A stretch of 22,697 bases of DNA from Gammaproteobacteria bacterium RIFCSPHIGHO2_12_FULL_37_34 (GTDB taxonomy: Bacteria > Pseudomonadota > Gammaproteobacteria > DSM-16500), in assembly GCA_001801495.1 (NCBI GenBank), contig MGXW01000115.1, forward strand, positions 1-22,697. The letters are read 5' to 3'. The position numbers were made by a program, and so were the translations under genes. Each line of letters starts with the position of its first letter. Position 1 is the first letter of the stretch. Positions 1-8,186 of the stretch are shown here, one piece after another. The notes beneath the pieces were generated by a model. It saw only the letters and a list, made by a program, of their open reading frames with translations, did not search any database and was not told the origin of the DNA.

Positions 1-1619
1 ACCGACGAGAGAGTTTAACTCGTTTAGGCTTTAAATTTAAAAATCGTGAAGATTTTCCAGATTGTCAATTGATTTTAGAAGCTTATCAAAAATGGGGCAT
101 CACATTTGTTTCTGAGCTTACGGGTGATTTTGTATGCGCTATTTGGGATCAATCGTGCGACCGTTTTTTTTTAGTGCGCTCTCCTACAAGTTGGCGCAAT
201 CTCTTTTATTTAAGAAAACAAGATGGCTCCATTTATTTTTCTAACACAATTCAATTAATAACCGAGCAAAAACATTGTTCAAGACGGGTCAACACAAATA
301 AAGTGATTTCTTTTCTCATGTTAAGAGTAGTGCATGAGATGAATAATACTTTTTATCAGGATGTTTTAAAAATACCATCTGGGCATTATTTGGAATGCGT
401 TGCCGGGAGATCGCCAACATTAAAACGGTATTGGTCTGTTGAAGCCGTGCAAGCTCATCCGCTTATTTTGACTAGTTGCGACGATTATTATGAAGCTTTT
501 CGTGACTTATTTCAAACCGTTGTTTCGGATTATATTCCAACAGGCCAAGTGTTTACTCATTTAAGTGGTGGTTTAGATTCTTCCTCAGTGACTGCAATGG
601 CAGCACACATTTTGCAGCAACAAGCGCGATCTCTTATCGCATTAGGCTACATACCATCTCGCGATAAACAAAATCCATGCGCCAATTGGAATTATTCAGA
701 TCAATCATACATGGAAGCAGTGGTTCAAAAATTTAATAATATTACGTTGCATCCTGTTTCATCCAGCAAGCAATTATTTTTTCATCAGCAATATTATTCT
801 TGGTTGGATGAACCTGTGTTAAACCCCATGAATATAACGTGGATGATGACTTGTGTTGAAAAGGCGCGTGCTAGTGGTAGCGAAGCCATTTTAGTAGGAC
901 AAGGTGGCAATTTTACTATTTCTTGGCCTACTGCTCCTTTTGTTTCTTTTTCCGAATTAAATTTATGGCATCAAATGAGGAGAGTATTATCACAGGTGAA
1001 GCAATCCTGTTATGCATCCATTTCACCCCCTCCTTGGCAATTATTTTCAGCGATTCATGCTAAATTAGCTGCGACTTATCGCAAAAATTTTTACATTGAA
1101 GAACGGTTAAAAAAAACAGGTGACCCTAGGGCAGCTGTATTTAATTATGGAATGTCGGATTACGCAGCTAATTTTTTTTCGCTCACACGCCATGTGTTTC
1201 AAATGGAACATTTGGATCCTACGCAAGATAGACGCATTATGGAATTTTGTTTACGTATACCTCTTTCTATATTAATGAAGCAAGGGCGTAGTCGACTATT
1301 GGTGCGAGAAGGATTAAAAAACATTGTACCTGATGTAATTTGTGAGCGCACAACACGCGGCATGCAGTTGCCAGATTGGGCGATTAAATTCGAACAACAA
1401 AAATTAGTTTTCAAAGATTGGTTGCACGCGTGGCGCCACACAATCATCGCGGAATTTTTGGATATTCCGCAATTATTGCAATTATTGCATCGTTGGGATT
1501 ATGCGAGAGTAGAAGAAAGCAGTGGTAAAACGCATGTTCATTTTCAGATAACATATCGTCATAAATTTTTGCGCGCTTTAGAAGTAGGCTCGTTTTTAGC
1601 AGCCAATCGGTTGGTATAA
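1..1619 (+). CDS. Asparagine synthetase-like lasso-peptide cyclase (5' partial)
   Basis: The reading frame is open from base 3, so the gene begins upstream of the window; the TTG at 69 is probably not the start. The upstream in-frame residues end in D-C-Q-L-I-L-E-A-Y-Q-K-W-G and run smoothly into the glutamine-amidotransferase-like N-terminal region (G-D-F-V-C-A-I-W-D). The ATP-pyrophosphatase loop S-G-G-L-D-S-S is at nt 564-584, within the synthetase domain. Asparagine synthetase homologues of this layout adenylate an acidic side chain; in lasso-peptide clusters (McjC type) they form the macrolactam ring. The next gene, 6 nt downstream, is an HPr-kinase-like protein, a pairing known from kinase-containing lasso clusters. 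A primary-metabolism AsnB is less likely given that neighbour and the weakly conserved glutaminase part. The lasso assignment is inference, because precursor and leader peptidase are not in the window. Confidence 0.8.
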   Translation, partial: RRESLTRLGFKFKNREDFPDCQLILEAYQKWGITFVSELTGDFVCAIWDQSCDRFFLVRSPTSWRNLFYLRKQDGSIYFSNTIQLITEQKHCSRRVNTNKVISFLMLRVVHEMNNTFYQDVLKIPSGHYLECVAGRSPTLKRYWSVEAVQAHPLILTSCDDYYEAFRDLFQTVVSDYIPTGQVFTHLSGGLDSSSVTAMAAHILQQQARSLIALGYIPSRDKQNPCANWNYSDQSYMEAVVQKFNNITLHPVSSSKQLFFHQQYYSWLDEPVLNPMNITWMMTCVEKARASGSEAILVGQGGNFTISWPTAPFVSFSELNLWHQMRRVLSQVKQSCYASISPPPWQLFSAIHAKLAATYRKNFYIEERLKKTGDPRAAVFNYGMSDYAANFFSLTRHVFQMEHLDPTQDRRIMEFCLRIPLSILMKQGRSRLLVREGLKNIVPDVICERTTRGMQLPDWAIKFEQQKLVFKDWLHAWRHTIIAEFLDIPQLLQLLHRWDYARVEESSGKTHVHFQITYRHKFLRALEVGSFLAANRLV

Positions 1620-1625
1620 TTTTTT

Positions 1626-2480
1626 ATGTATCATTATCATGCTTTTGGACTCCAAATTTGTTCTGATCTTGCATTGATTGATTTGCAAAAAAAAGCGTGC
1701 CATCAGAAAATAGATGTTTCCATTCAAGCGGCTGATTTACCCTATCAATTAGCTCATCCCATCAAACAAAGTCATGGTTTAATGGGCCATAAACATGTGT
1801 TGCTTTTAAATATTCCTGAAGTAGCACGATTTTTAATTTCCGATGGAAAAGAAATACGTTACCACATTTATTCTGGTGTACATTCAGATACCTTGCGATT
1901 ATTTTTACTTGGGTCTTGTATGGGTGCGCTATTGCAACAGCGTGGTTATATTGTGTTGCATGGCAATGCTATTTCACGTGATGGTAACAGGTGTGAAGTG
2001 TTTGTAGGGCACCGAGGAGCAGGAAAATCGACACTCGCTGCCTGGCATTATTTGCAAGGAGCTTATGTATTAACAGATGATGTATGCGCTATTTATTTTG
2101 ATCAAGATGGCAAACCATGGGTTATTCCTAGTTTTCCACAATTAAAAATAAGACAGCATGCTGCTCATTTACTAAAATTACCGACAACCGCATTCAAAAG
2201 ACGCATACAACCAAATGATGAAAAATATGTGCTATCTATTGAGCATCAATTTGTAAATCATGCTTTACCTCTTGTCAGTGTGAATGAAATCACATCTCTT
2301 TATGATAAGAATGTAAGAGGGGTCAAGAAATTAGAATTATTAGTACAACATAGTTATCGGTATCATTTTTTATCGTATATGGGGTGTATGACTTCTTATC
2401 TTCGCAAGCTCATGCAATTGGCCGCAGTGACGAGAGTACAACAAACAAAACGCCTCATGATATCTCAGCCATGCTTATAG
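1626..2480 (+). CDS. HPr-kinase-like RiPP tailoring kinase
   Basis: This 284-residue protein has a P-loop G-H-R-G-A-G-K-S-T at residues 128-136, preceded by H-G-N-A (112-115) and followed by T-D-D (150-152). That order is typical of the HprK C-terminal kinase fold. The N-terminal HprK domain and the HPr-binding context are absent. Homologues of this kind in lasso clusters (ThcoK, SyanK, PadeK) phosphorylate the C-terminal serine of the precursor. The gene starts 6 nt after the cyclase stop codon without a clear Shine-Dalgarno site, so translation is probably coupled. Its stop codon lies inside an inverted repeat. The kinase fold is well supported; the peptide substrate is inferred from the neighbouring cyclase. 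Confidence 0.8.
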   Translation: MYHYHAFGLQICSDLALIDLQKKACHQKIDVSIQAADLPYQLAHPIKQSHGLMGHKHVLLLNIPEVARFLISDGKEIRYHIYSGVHSDTLRLFLLGSCMGALLQQRGYIVLHGNAISRDGNRCEVFVGHRGAGKSTLAAWHYLQGAYVLTDDVCAIYFDQDGKPWVIPSFPQLKIRQHAAHLLKLPTTAFKRRIQPNDEKYVLSIEHQFVNHALPLVSVNEITSLYDKNVRGVKKLELLVQHSYRYHFLSYMGCMTSYLRKLMQLAAVTRVQQTKRLMISQPCL

Positions 2481-2491
2481 GCATGACTGAG
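2464..2491 (+). terminator. Stem-loop at end of cyclase-kinase operon
   Basis: CTCAGCCATGC and GCATGACTGAG form an 11-bp stem with one mismatch around a 6-nt loop that contains the kinase stop codon. A T-rich stretch follows only after an A-run (about 2495-2512), so the site is an imperfect intrinsic terminator. Confidence 0.45.
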
Positions 2492-2502
2492 GTGAAAAAA
2501 AA

Positions 2503-2883
2503 TTATTTTTTTAAGCTAGGAAACCCAACAGTCACTTGCCCTTGTGCCCAGGTATCTGGAATGGCATTATCATTTGTCCAGGCGACATTATTGTTAGCAT
2601 AAGCTTGGCACGTAAAGAATGAACCAGCAGCGACGTGGGTGGTGGTGCCATTACATATCGCAATGATGCCATTTAACGATGCACCCGCATCATTTCTCAT
2701 GAATGGATGTATAATGACATTAACAATGGTTCCACTATTTTGAACAGTGACTGATTCTAGTGAATTAATCAGCAGCCAATCGCGGGTCATTTGAACATCT
2801 AGTTTGTTAGGCACAGAGATGATTTGATTGGCGAACACATGACTGCTAAAGAGAAATAATAAAAGAAAAGCAAATTTTTTCAT
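2503..2883 (-). CDS. Small exported protein of unknown function
   Basis: This 126-residue protein has a clear Sec signal peptide: M-K-K, a hydrophobic F/L-rich core, and a probable cleavage site after S-H-V-F-A. The mature part is short and likely beta-rich, with two cysteines (C-N-G and F-T-C) that could form one disulfide in the periplasm. AGGAG lies 6 nt before the ATG. A near-consensus sigma70 promoter lies about 50 nt upstream. The gene is convergent with the kinase gene and separated from it by about 20 nt. I recognise no family. Confidence 0.8.
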   Translation of the reverse strand: MKKFAFLLLFLFSSHVFANQIISVPNKLDVQMTRDWLLINSLESVTVQNSGTIVNVIIHPFMRNDAGASLNGIIAICNGTTTHVAAGSFFTCQAYANNNVAWTNDNAIPDTWAQGQVTVGFPSLKK

Positions 2884-2908
2884 AGGTAACTCCTGTAGAG
2901 TTTATAAA

Positions 2909-2959
2909 TGATCATCATTGATCACAAATGATTATGTCTTGTTATAAGCGCAATGTCAA
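2909..2959 (-). promoter_or_regulatory. Sigma70 promoter with TGATCA inverted repeat
   Basis: On the minus strand TTGACA (2954-2959) is followed after 17 bp by CATAAT (2931-2936), with a start expected near 2924. The expected start overlaps TGATCA-N4-TGATCA (2909-2924), which could be an operator. It drives the exported orphan at 2503-2883. Confidence 0.65.
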
Positions 2960-2996
2960 AATGAACATTCTCCAAAAATGGGATCATCGCGATGAT

Positions 2997-3025
2997 TTGC
3001 TCGATTTGAGAATAAGCCTCATAAT
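2997..3025 (+). promoter_or_regulatory. Possible sigma70 promoter for the permease
   Basis: TTGCTC (2997-3002), a 17-bp spacer and CATAAT (3020-3025) precede the permease start at 3055. The -10 box is good and the -35 box is weak. AGGGA at 3046-3050 serves as ribosome binding site. Confidence 0.4.
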
Positions 3026-3054
3026 AGGAGAGATTCTTTTCATCAAGGGAAAGC

Positions 3055-4992
3055 ATGTTTAGTTATTTAAAACGGATTTTTTTAGGTGCTCCTCTTAATC
3101 CGCTCCATCCTCAAATACGACGCCATGTTGCATTAATCACGTTGTTGGCATGGGTTGGGTTGGGAGCTGATCCTCTTTCTTCTTCTTGTTACGGACCTGA
3201 ACAAACTTATCTGGCTTTAGGTCAACATACACATCTTGCTTTATATATTGTTGTTTTGGTGGTGATGACTATTTTCATTATCTCAATTGGATATAACCAA
3301 GTGATTGAGTTATTTCCGAGCGGAGGAGGTGGTTATAAAGTAGCAAGCAAATTATTGCATCCTTATGTTGGATTAGTTTCGGGTGCTGCGCTTATTGTTG
3401 ATTATGTGTTAACGATTACAGTCTCTATTGCTAGCGGAGCAGATGCTGTCTTTAGTTTAGTACCTATCTGGTGGAGTGCTTATAAATTACCGACCGAAGC
3501 CTTAGCCATTATTTTTTTATTAACACTTAATTTACGAGGAGTGAAAGAAGCTATTCAAACTTTGCTACCTATTTTTCTTGGATTTATTGTTATTCACTTA
3601 TCGTTGATTATTTATGGTATTACCGCCCATTCGCAGGGTTTAACAATGCTCGCTCCTATTGCCATGCATGAAACACGTGATCTTATCCAATCGGTTGGTC
3701 TGTTATCCATGATTGGTATTATCTTGCATGCCTATTCATTAGGATCAGGAACATATACAGGATTGGAAGCGGTATCGAATAACGTACAACGTTTAGCAGA
3801 ACCACGCATTATAACCGGCAAGCGAACCACTTTTTGTATGGCAGCGTCTCTTAGCGTGATGGCAGGTGGCATCATTTTACTTTATTTGCTGTGGGATGTT
3901 AAACCTGTTCCTGGACAGACATTAAATGCAGTGGTGTTTCATTCGATATTGGGCTCAAGCTGGTTAGGCGAACTTTTATTGATAATCACGTTAGGCCTTG
4001 AAGCAGGTTTATTATTTGTTGCTGCAAATGCTGGTTTTGCTGCAGGGCCTAATGTATTAGCTAATATGGCTGTCGATGGTTGGGTACCCAATCGATTCCG
4101 TCATCTTTCCAATCGTTTAGTTGAACAAAATGGACTGATTATATTTGGTATTGCGGCTTTAATCATTTTGATTTGGACAACAGGTAGTGTGGCCTTGCTT
4201 GTTGTTTTATATAGTATCAATGTCTTTATAACGTTTTCATTATCATTATTGGGTATTTTTGTTTATTGGATCAAACATCGAGCATCCAAAGCCTGGTTAT
4301 GGTATGCCCTGTTTTCAGGTTTTGCCTGCATCATTACAACGAGTATTTTAGGAATCACATTATTCTATAAATTTAGAGCAGGTGGGTGGCTCACCATTGT
4401 GATTACTTCTACTTTAATTGTGATATGTTTATTAATTAAAATGCATTATCGTTTTGTTGCAAAAAAACTTGAGGAACTAGATAGCTTATTACAACAACCT
4501 TTAATTGAGCGGGATATTTCTCCTGTAGCCATTGATCCTTATTTACCGACAGCGATTATATTCGTGAATACACCTAGTGTAGCTATGCATACATTTTTAT
4601 CCATTCAACGGCTTTTCCCAAACCAATTTAAGAATTATGTATTTCTTTGCGCTGGAGCGATTGATGTCGAAAGTTTTAGTGGCCAGGCAGAATTGGAAGC
4701 GATGCAGACTAAAGCAAATCATTTATTAGATTATTTAGTAAAATTTTGTTATCAACACGAACTTGCTGCAGAAGGATATGTTGCCTTTGGTACGGATACG
4801 ATCAATGAACTTAAAAAGTTAGCAGATACAGTAGGAGATAAGTATCCTAACGCCATTTTCTTCGCGAGCCAATTGATATTTAGCCGTGAAAATATGATTA
4901 CGCGAATTTTACATAATCAAGCGCCGCTTATTCTGCAGCATCACTTGCATTTTCAAGGAAAAAAATTAATGATTATTCCAATGCGGATATAA
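3055..4992 (+). CDS. APC-superfamily permease (amino acid or K+ transporter)
   Basis: This 645-residue inner-membrane protein begins with a short cytosolic stretch, then about twelve hydrophobic segments between residues 25 and 465, and ends in a cytosolic domain of roughly 175 residues. The first membrane segment region contains A-D-P-L-S-S-S-C-Y-G-P-E and a following F-P-S-G-G-G-G-Y loop. These match the APC amino-acid/polyamine/organocation fold, in particular the KimA-like potassium permeases, which carry a similar L-S-S-x-x-Y-G-x-E motif and a soluble C-terminal domain. Substrate cannot be decided from sequence alone; an amino acid remains possible. It appears to be monocistronic: own promoter upstream, strong hairpin terminator downstream. 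Confidence 0.85.
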   Translation: MFSYLKRIFLGAPLNPLHPQIRRHVALITLLAWVGLGADPLSSSCYGPEQTYLALGQHTHLALYIVVLVVMTIFIISIGYNQVIELFPSGGGGYKVASKLLHPYVGLVSGAALIVDYVLTITVSIASGADAVFSLVPIWWSAYKLPTEALAIIFLLTLNLRGVKEAIQTLLPIFLGFIVIHLSLIIYGITAHSQGLTMLAPIAMHETRDLIQSVGLLSMIGIILHAYSLGSGTYTGLEAVSNNVQRLAEPRIITGKRTTFCMAASLSVMAGGIILLYLLWDVKPVPGQTLNAVVFHSILGSSWLGELLLIITLGLEAGLLFVAANAGFAAGPNVLANMAVDGWVPNRFRHLSNRLVEQNGLIIFGIAALIILIWTTGSVALLVVLYSINVFITFSLSLLGIFVYWIKHRASKAWLWYALFSGFACIITTSILGITLFYKFRAGGWLTIVITSTLIVICLLIKMHYRFVAKKLEELDSLLQQPLIERDISPVAIDPYLPTAIIFVNTPSVAMHTFLSIQRLFPNQFKNYVFLCAGAIDVESFSGQAELEAMQTKANHLLDYLVKFCYQHELAAEGYVAFGTDTINELKKLADTVGDKYPNAIFFASQLIFSRENMITRILHNQAPLILQHHLHFQGKKLMIIPMRI

Positions 4993-5021
4993 AACTCGAT
5001 TTGTTAAAAAACCAAGCCTAA

Positions 5022-5054
5022 AAAATTAGGCCCTGCACTGCAGGGCCTAATTTT
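5022..5054. terminator. Strong bidirectional terminator
   Basis: AAAATTAGGCCCTG and CAGGGCCTAATTTT form a perfect 14-bp stem around a 5-nt loop (CACTG). An A-run on one side and a T-run on the other let it serve both the permease gene (plus) and the small basic gene (minus), which converge here. Confidence 0.9.
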
Positions 5055-5071
5055 ACCAGTTACTAGATAGA

Positions 5072-5179
5072 CTATTTCTTTTTCGATCTTGCTTTAGTCT
5101 TGCGACCGCCGCGTTTTTTTCCACCTGATTTCTTAGCTTTATGTTTTTTGCTTGTCTTACTTTTCTTTGCTTTTGCCAT
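5072..5179 (-). CDS. 35-residue Lys/Arg-rich basic protein (histone-like)
   Basis: The minus strand encodes a 35-residue protein starting M-A-K-A-K-K-S-K and ending R-S-K-K-K, made almost only of K, R, S, A, G, T and one H. It contains no acidic residues. The ribosome site GAAGGAAA lies about 8 nt before the ATG, and the gene ends just before the bidirectional terminator, so it has the layout of an independent small gene. The composition is that of histone-H1-like tails that compact DNA or bind nucleic acid; Coxiella makes small basic DNA-binding proteins in its dormant form, but I see no specific sequence match. It is not a recognisable ribosomal protein. Function is inferred from composition alone. 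Confidence 0.75.
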   Translation of the reverse strand: MAKAKKSKTSKKHKAKKSGGKKRGGRKTKARSKKK

Positions 5180-5381
5180 GACGTTGGTTTCCTTCAATTG
5201 TTAACAATATGTAAATTTAACATTAACACTCAAAAAAGTATAGAACTATTAGGGTGATTACTTAGAATAATTGGATGAGGTCGTAAATTATTTCGCGAAT
5301 CCGTATGAATTCAGTTTATCAATTCGTATTATCCTGTAAAATCTCGTTTACTATATCTTTTTTTTAAAAAATGGAAAAGTT

Positions 5382-6572
5382 ATGATTATACAACCCAAAG
5401 TTCGAGGATTCATTTGTACCACCGCGCATCCCGTTGGATGTGCGCGCTTCGTGCATAAACAAATTGAATACATACGATCAAAACCATCTTTATCTGGTCC
5501 TAAACAAGTGTTAATTATTGGCGCTTCAACGGGGTATGGTTTAGCTAGTAGAATTGCGACAACTTTTGCAGCGGGTGCGAAAACGATAGGTGTTTTTTTT
5601 GAAAAAGAAGCGGATGATAAACGCACGGCTTCTCCTGGATGGTATCATTCAGTAGCATTTGAGAAAGCAGCACATCAAGCAGGATATTATGCAAAAAGCA
5701 TTAATGGGGATGCTTTTTCAAATAGCATCAAAGAACAAACGGCAGAATTAATTCGCCGGGATTTTAAAACCGTCGATTTGATTATTTATAGTGTAGCCTC
5801 TCCAAGACGATTGCATCCTGTAACTGGGCAATTACATTCTTCGGTGTTAAAACCAATTGGACAACCTTTTGTTGGGAAAACAGTGGATGCATTTCGCAAC
5901 GAAATTAAAGAAGTTAGAATCGAGCCTGCTACTGAAACAGAAATTGCAGATACAGTTGCTGTGATGGGTGGGGAAGATTGGGCCATGTGGATAGATTATC
6001 TTGCTCAACAAGATTTGCTATCAACACATTGTTTAACAGTTGCTTACTCTTATATTGGACCGGCCTTAACACATGCTATCTATAAGGATGGAACGATTGG
6101 AAGAGCTAAGGAGCATTTAAAAGCAACGAGCGATCAATTAAACCAACGACTTCAAAAATGGCAAGGACGTGCAGTTGTTTCGGTTAATAAAGCAGTGGTA
6201 ACGCAGGCGAGTGCGGCTATTCCAGTGGTACCACTTTATATTTCCTTATTGTTTAAGGTGATGAAAGAAAAAGATATACATGAAGGCTGTATAGAGCAGA
6301 TATATCGCTTACTGAGTGAGCATCTTTATTCTGCAGAACCCTTATCTCTTGACCAAGAAGGCTATATTCGCCTGGATGATTTAGAAATGCGATTAGATGT
6401 TCAACAACGCATTATGACATTGTGGCCACAAGTGACTGCCGAAAATTTAACGCAACTAACGGATATAAAAGGTTACTGTGACGATTTTTATCAACTTTTT
6501 GGGTTTAAATTGGAGGGGGTGGATTATAATGTGGATGTCGATCCTGTTGCCAAAATCCCATCGTTCACATAG
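5382..6572 (+). CDS. fabV: NADH-dependent trans-2-enoyl reductase FabV
   Basis: This 396-residue protein matches the usual FabV length. It starts with the family signature M-I-I-Q-P-K-V-R-G-F-I-C and carries the nucleotide-binding loop G-A-S-T-G-Y-G-L-A-S-R near residues 47-57. The active-site spacing Tyr-x8-Lys, diagnostic for FabV among enoyl reductases, is present as Tyr234 and Lys243. The enzyme reduces the enoyl-ACP/CoA double bond in the last step of each fatty-acid elongation cycle in the cytosol. FabV enzymes are naturally insensitive to triclosan. The gene stands alone with about 120 nt to the next gene. The start codon ATG at 5382 fits the conserved N-terminus, although the Shine-Dalgarno site is weak. 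Confidence 0.95.
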   Translation: MIIQPKVRGFICTTAHPVGCARFVHKQIEYIRSKPSLSGPKQVLIIGASTGYGLASRIATTFAAGAKTIGVFFEKEADDKRTASPGWYHSVAFEKAAHQAGYYAKSINGDAFSNSIKEQTAELIRRDFKTVDLIIYSVASPRRLHPVTGQLHSSVLKPIGQPFVGKTVDAFRNEIKEVRIEPATETEIADTVAVMGGEDWAMWIDYLAQQDLLSTHCLTVAYSYIGPALTHAIYKDGTIGRAKEHLKATSDQLNQRLQKWQGRAVVSVNKAVVTQASAAIPVVPLYISLLFKVMKEKDIHEGCIEQIYRLLSEHLYSAEPLSLDQEGYIRLDDLEMRLDVQQRIMTLWPQVTAENLTQLTDIKGYCDDFYQLFGFKLEGVDYNVDVDPVAKIPSFT

Positions 6573-6650
6573 ATAGCAAACGAATTCAATGAACATATTC
6601 TTCTTATATTCCTAAGGACAGGCTCAAGTTGATCTGATAAAATAATTACT

Positions 6651-6669
6651 TTGAACCAAGACGGTTCAA
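6651..6669. promoter_or_regulatory. Inverted repeat in leader of outer-membrane operon
   Basis: TTGAACC and GGTTCAA form a perfect 7-bp inverted repeat with a 5-nt spacer, about 20 nt before the ribosome binding site. There is no T-run after it, so an operator or mRNA hairpin is more likely than a terminator. Confidence 0.4.
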
Positions 6670-6700
6670 GATCTTTCTAAATAAAAGAAAAGGATTGGCT

Positions 6701-7231
6701 ATGCTAAAAAAAATGATTGCTATTAGCATTATCTTTATCAGTAGTATATCGGCAGCTTTTGCTCTAAGAATATATGTTAAGCCGACATTTTCATATCTTA
6801 GCACCTCTATTAGTAATGCTCCGAGCTTAGTCTATGCTCCAGGAATAGCAGCAGGATTGGGGCAAGTATTTAATCGGTATTTTTATGTGGGAGGAGAGGT
6901 TTTTTGGATTCCTAATACCGTTCCTGTTAATAGTAATACCAATTCTTTTAAAATCACTTATCAATATGGTATTAGCCTTCTTCCTGGGATCGCTTTTGAT
7001 AATACGCTTCTTGGATATCTACGTTTAGGTATGTTGCGTTCAAACTTTCCGAATTTAAATACTATCGCATCGGCATCACAAATTGGTGTTGGTTTGGAAT
7101 ATAGCCTATCTCCAACATGGAGCGCCAATGGCGAATATGATTATGCACGTTATCGAAGCTCAACAACCAGTGTGAGTACAGCAACCACGGATCAATTTAC
7201 AATAGGTGTGATGTATAAGTTTAATTTATGA
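6701..7231 (+). CDS. Outer-membrane beta-barrel protein, OmpA/opacity-like
   Basis: The ATG at 6701 is chosen over an in-frame TTG at 6695 because AGGA at 6691-6694 is spaced 6 nt from it. The 176-residue product has a signal peptide (M-L-K-K-M plus an isoleucine-rich core, cleavage likely after A-F-A). The remainder alternates polar and hydrophobic residues in repeated strands (Y-V-G-G-E-V-F-W, Y-Q-Y-G-I-S-L-L, I-G-V-G-L-E-Y), ending Q-F-T-I-G-V-M-Y-K-F-N-L. This is the pattern of an eight-stranded barrel. It overlaps the next lipoprotein gene by four bases, so both are one translational unit, probably with a role in envelope integrity. Specific function unknown. Confidence 0.8.
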   Translation: MLKKMIAISIIFISSISAAFALRIYVKPTFSYLSTSISNAPSLVYAPGIAAGLGQVFNRYFYVGGEVFWIPNTVPVNSNTNSFKITYQYGISLLPGIAFDNTLLGYLRLGMLRSNFPNLNTIASASQIGVGLEYSLSPTWSANGEYDYARYRSSTTSVSTATTDQFTIGVMYKFNL

Positions 7232-7830
7232 GCGTGTTGGTTTTTATACAAACTGGTCTATCGATTATACTTTTCCTTTCGTTACAAGGTTGTTTAAACG
7301 CAGCAATGACTGGGGCTCAAGCTTTTTATAATCGACATAGCATTCAACAAAATTTAGATGATCAATATATTACAATGCAAGCTTATCAAGCGCTTAAGAT
7401 GAATAGTGATCGATTCAAAGATGCAAATATTTCTATTGCAACCTATAATAACGAAGTGTTATTGGCAGGACAAGTTCCACACGTGTGGCAAAAAATGGAA
7501 GCCAAACGTATTATAAAACACATACCTGATGTGGAGCATGTTTATGATAGCATTGCTATTGCTAGTCCGTCATCGACATTAACTCGAATGAGCGATACTT
7601 GGATTACGGCAAAAATTAAAGCTAAACTGATTACCTCTGCTGAAGTAGATGCTACAAAGGTAAAAGTGGTTACTGAAAATGGTACGGTTTATCTCATGGG
7701 AATTTTACCTATAGAGGAAGCAAAAGCTGCAATAACTGTTGCTAGTACAACAGATGGCGTAGCAAAAGTTGTGAATCTTTTTTCATATATTAAAATTTTA
7801 AGAAGTTCTATCTTTTTTAAGAAATATTGA
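7228..7830 (+). CDS. Dual-BON-domain lipoprotein, DolP/OsmY-like
   Basis: The gene begins in an ATGA overlap with the preceding barrel gene. The 200-residue product starts with a hydrophobic segment ending in lipobox L-Q-G-C, with Cys22 as the likely lipidated residue. Two BON domains follow: about residues 45-112 (D-A-N-I-S-I-A-T-Y-N-N-E-V-L-L-A-G-Q-V) and about 120-190 (K-V-V-T-E-N-G-T-V-Y-L-M-G). This architecture is that of DolP (YraP), an outer-membrane lipoprotein in E. coli that binds anionic phospholipids and supports envelope integrity. Co-translation with an outer-membrane barrel fits an envelope role. Confidence 0.85.
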   Translation: MSVLVFIQTGLSIILFLSLQGCLNAAMTGAQAFYNRHSIQQNLDDQYITMQAYQALKMNSDRFKDANISIATYNNEVLLAGQVPHVWQKMEAKRIIKHIPDVEHVYDSIAIASPSSTLTRMSDTWITAKIKAKLITSAEVDATKVKVVTENGTVYLMGILPIEEAKAAITVASTTDGVAKVVNLFSYIKILRSSIFFKKY

Positions 7831-7842
7831 GGGGGGATTTAT

Positions 7843-8181
7843 ATGCTTTACCAAGTAAAAAAACAATATGGTCGTGGGAGCGAGACAATTTTTGCTAAAT
7901 TTAATGATTTAACTGATGCTAACTTATTTATAAAATCAAAGTTAGCGGCTGATTTAGCAGTGAATGAAAAAGTAATCTATCGAATTTATGAGGGCGTTGA
8001 TTTGGTTGAGGAATTTAATTCAGAGAGCAGCAATCTTACAGCGGCTCAGTCAAGTGGTTCTCGTTCTCAAAGCCAAGCTAGCGCAGCAGGTTTTCGTCCT
8101 ACACCTTTTAATGCCACACCACGTCCAACAGGTACGCCACCTAAATGGGTTAAAGAAAATGACGAAGAAGAAAAAAAATAA
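7843..8181 (+). CDS. Small conserved-looking protein with Ser/Pro-rich tail, function unknown
   Basis: The start is supported by a G-rich ribosome site (GAGGGGGG) and a gap of only 12 nt from the BON lipoprotein gene, which suggests one operon. The 112-residue product has a compact N-terminal half (about 1-60, M-L-Y-Q-V-K-K-Q-Y-G-R-G) that looks like a small alpha/beta domain. Next comes a low-complexity Ser/Ala/Gln stretch and a Pro/Thr segment, and the end is acidic and lysine-rich. There is no signal peptide or membrane segment, so it is probably cytosolic. I do not recognise the family. Confidence 0.7.
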   Translation: MLYQVKKQYGRGSETIFAKFNDLTDANLFIKSKLAADLAVNEKVIYRIYEGVDLVEEFNSESSNLTAAQSSGSRSQSQASAAGFRPTPFNATPRPTGTPPKWVKENDEEEKK

Positions 8182-8186
8182 ATGTT

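Noticed and set aside
69..71. TTG at 69 as the start of the cyclase gene
   Set aside because: The frame is open to the window edge and the upstream residues continue the conserved N-terminal domain.
1199..1447. 82-codon minus-strand frame inside the cyclase gene
   Set aside because: It lies fully inside a well-supported coding region on the other strand and shows no ribosome site or domain.
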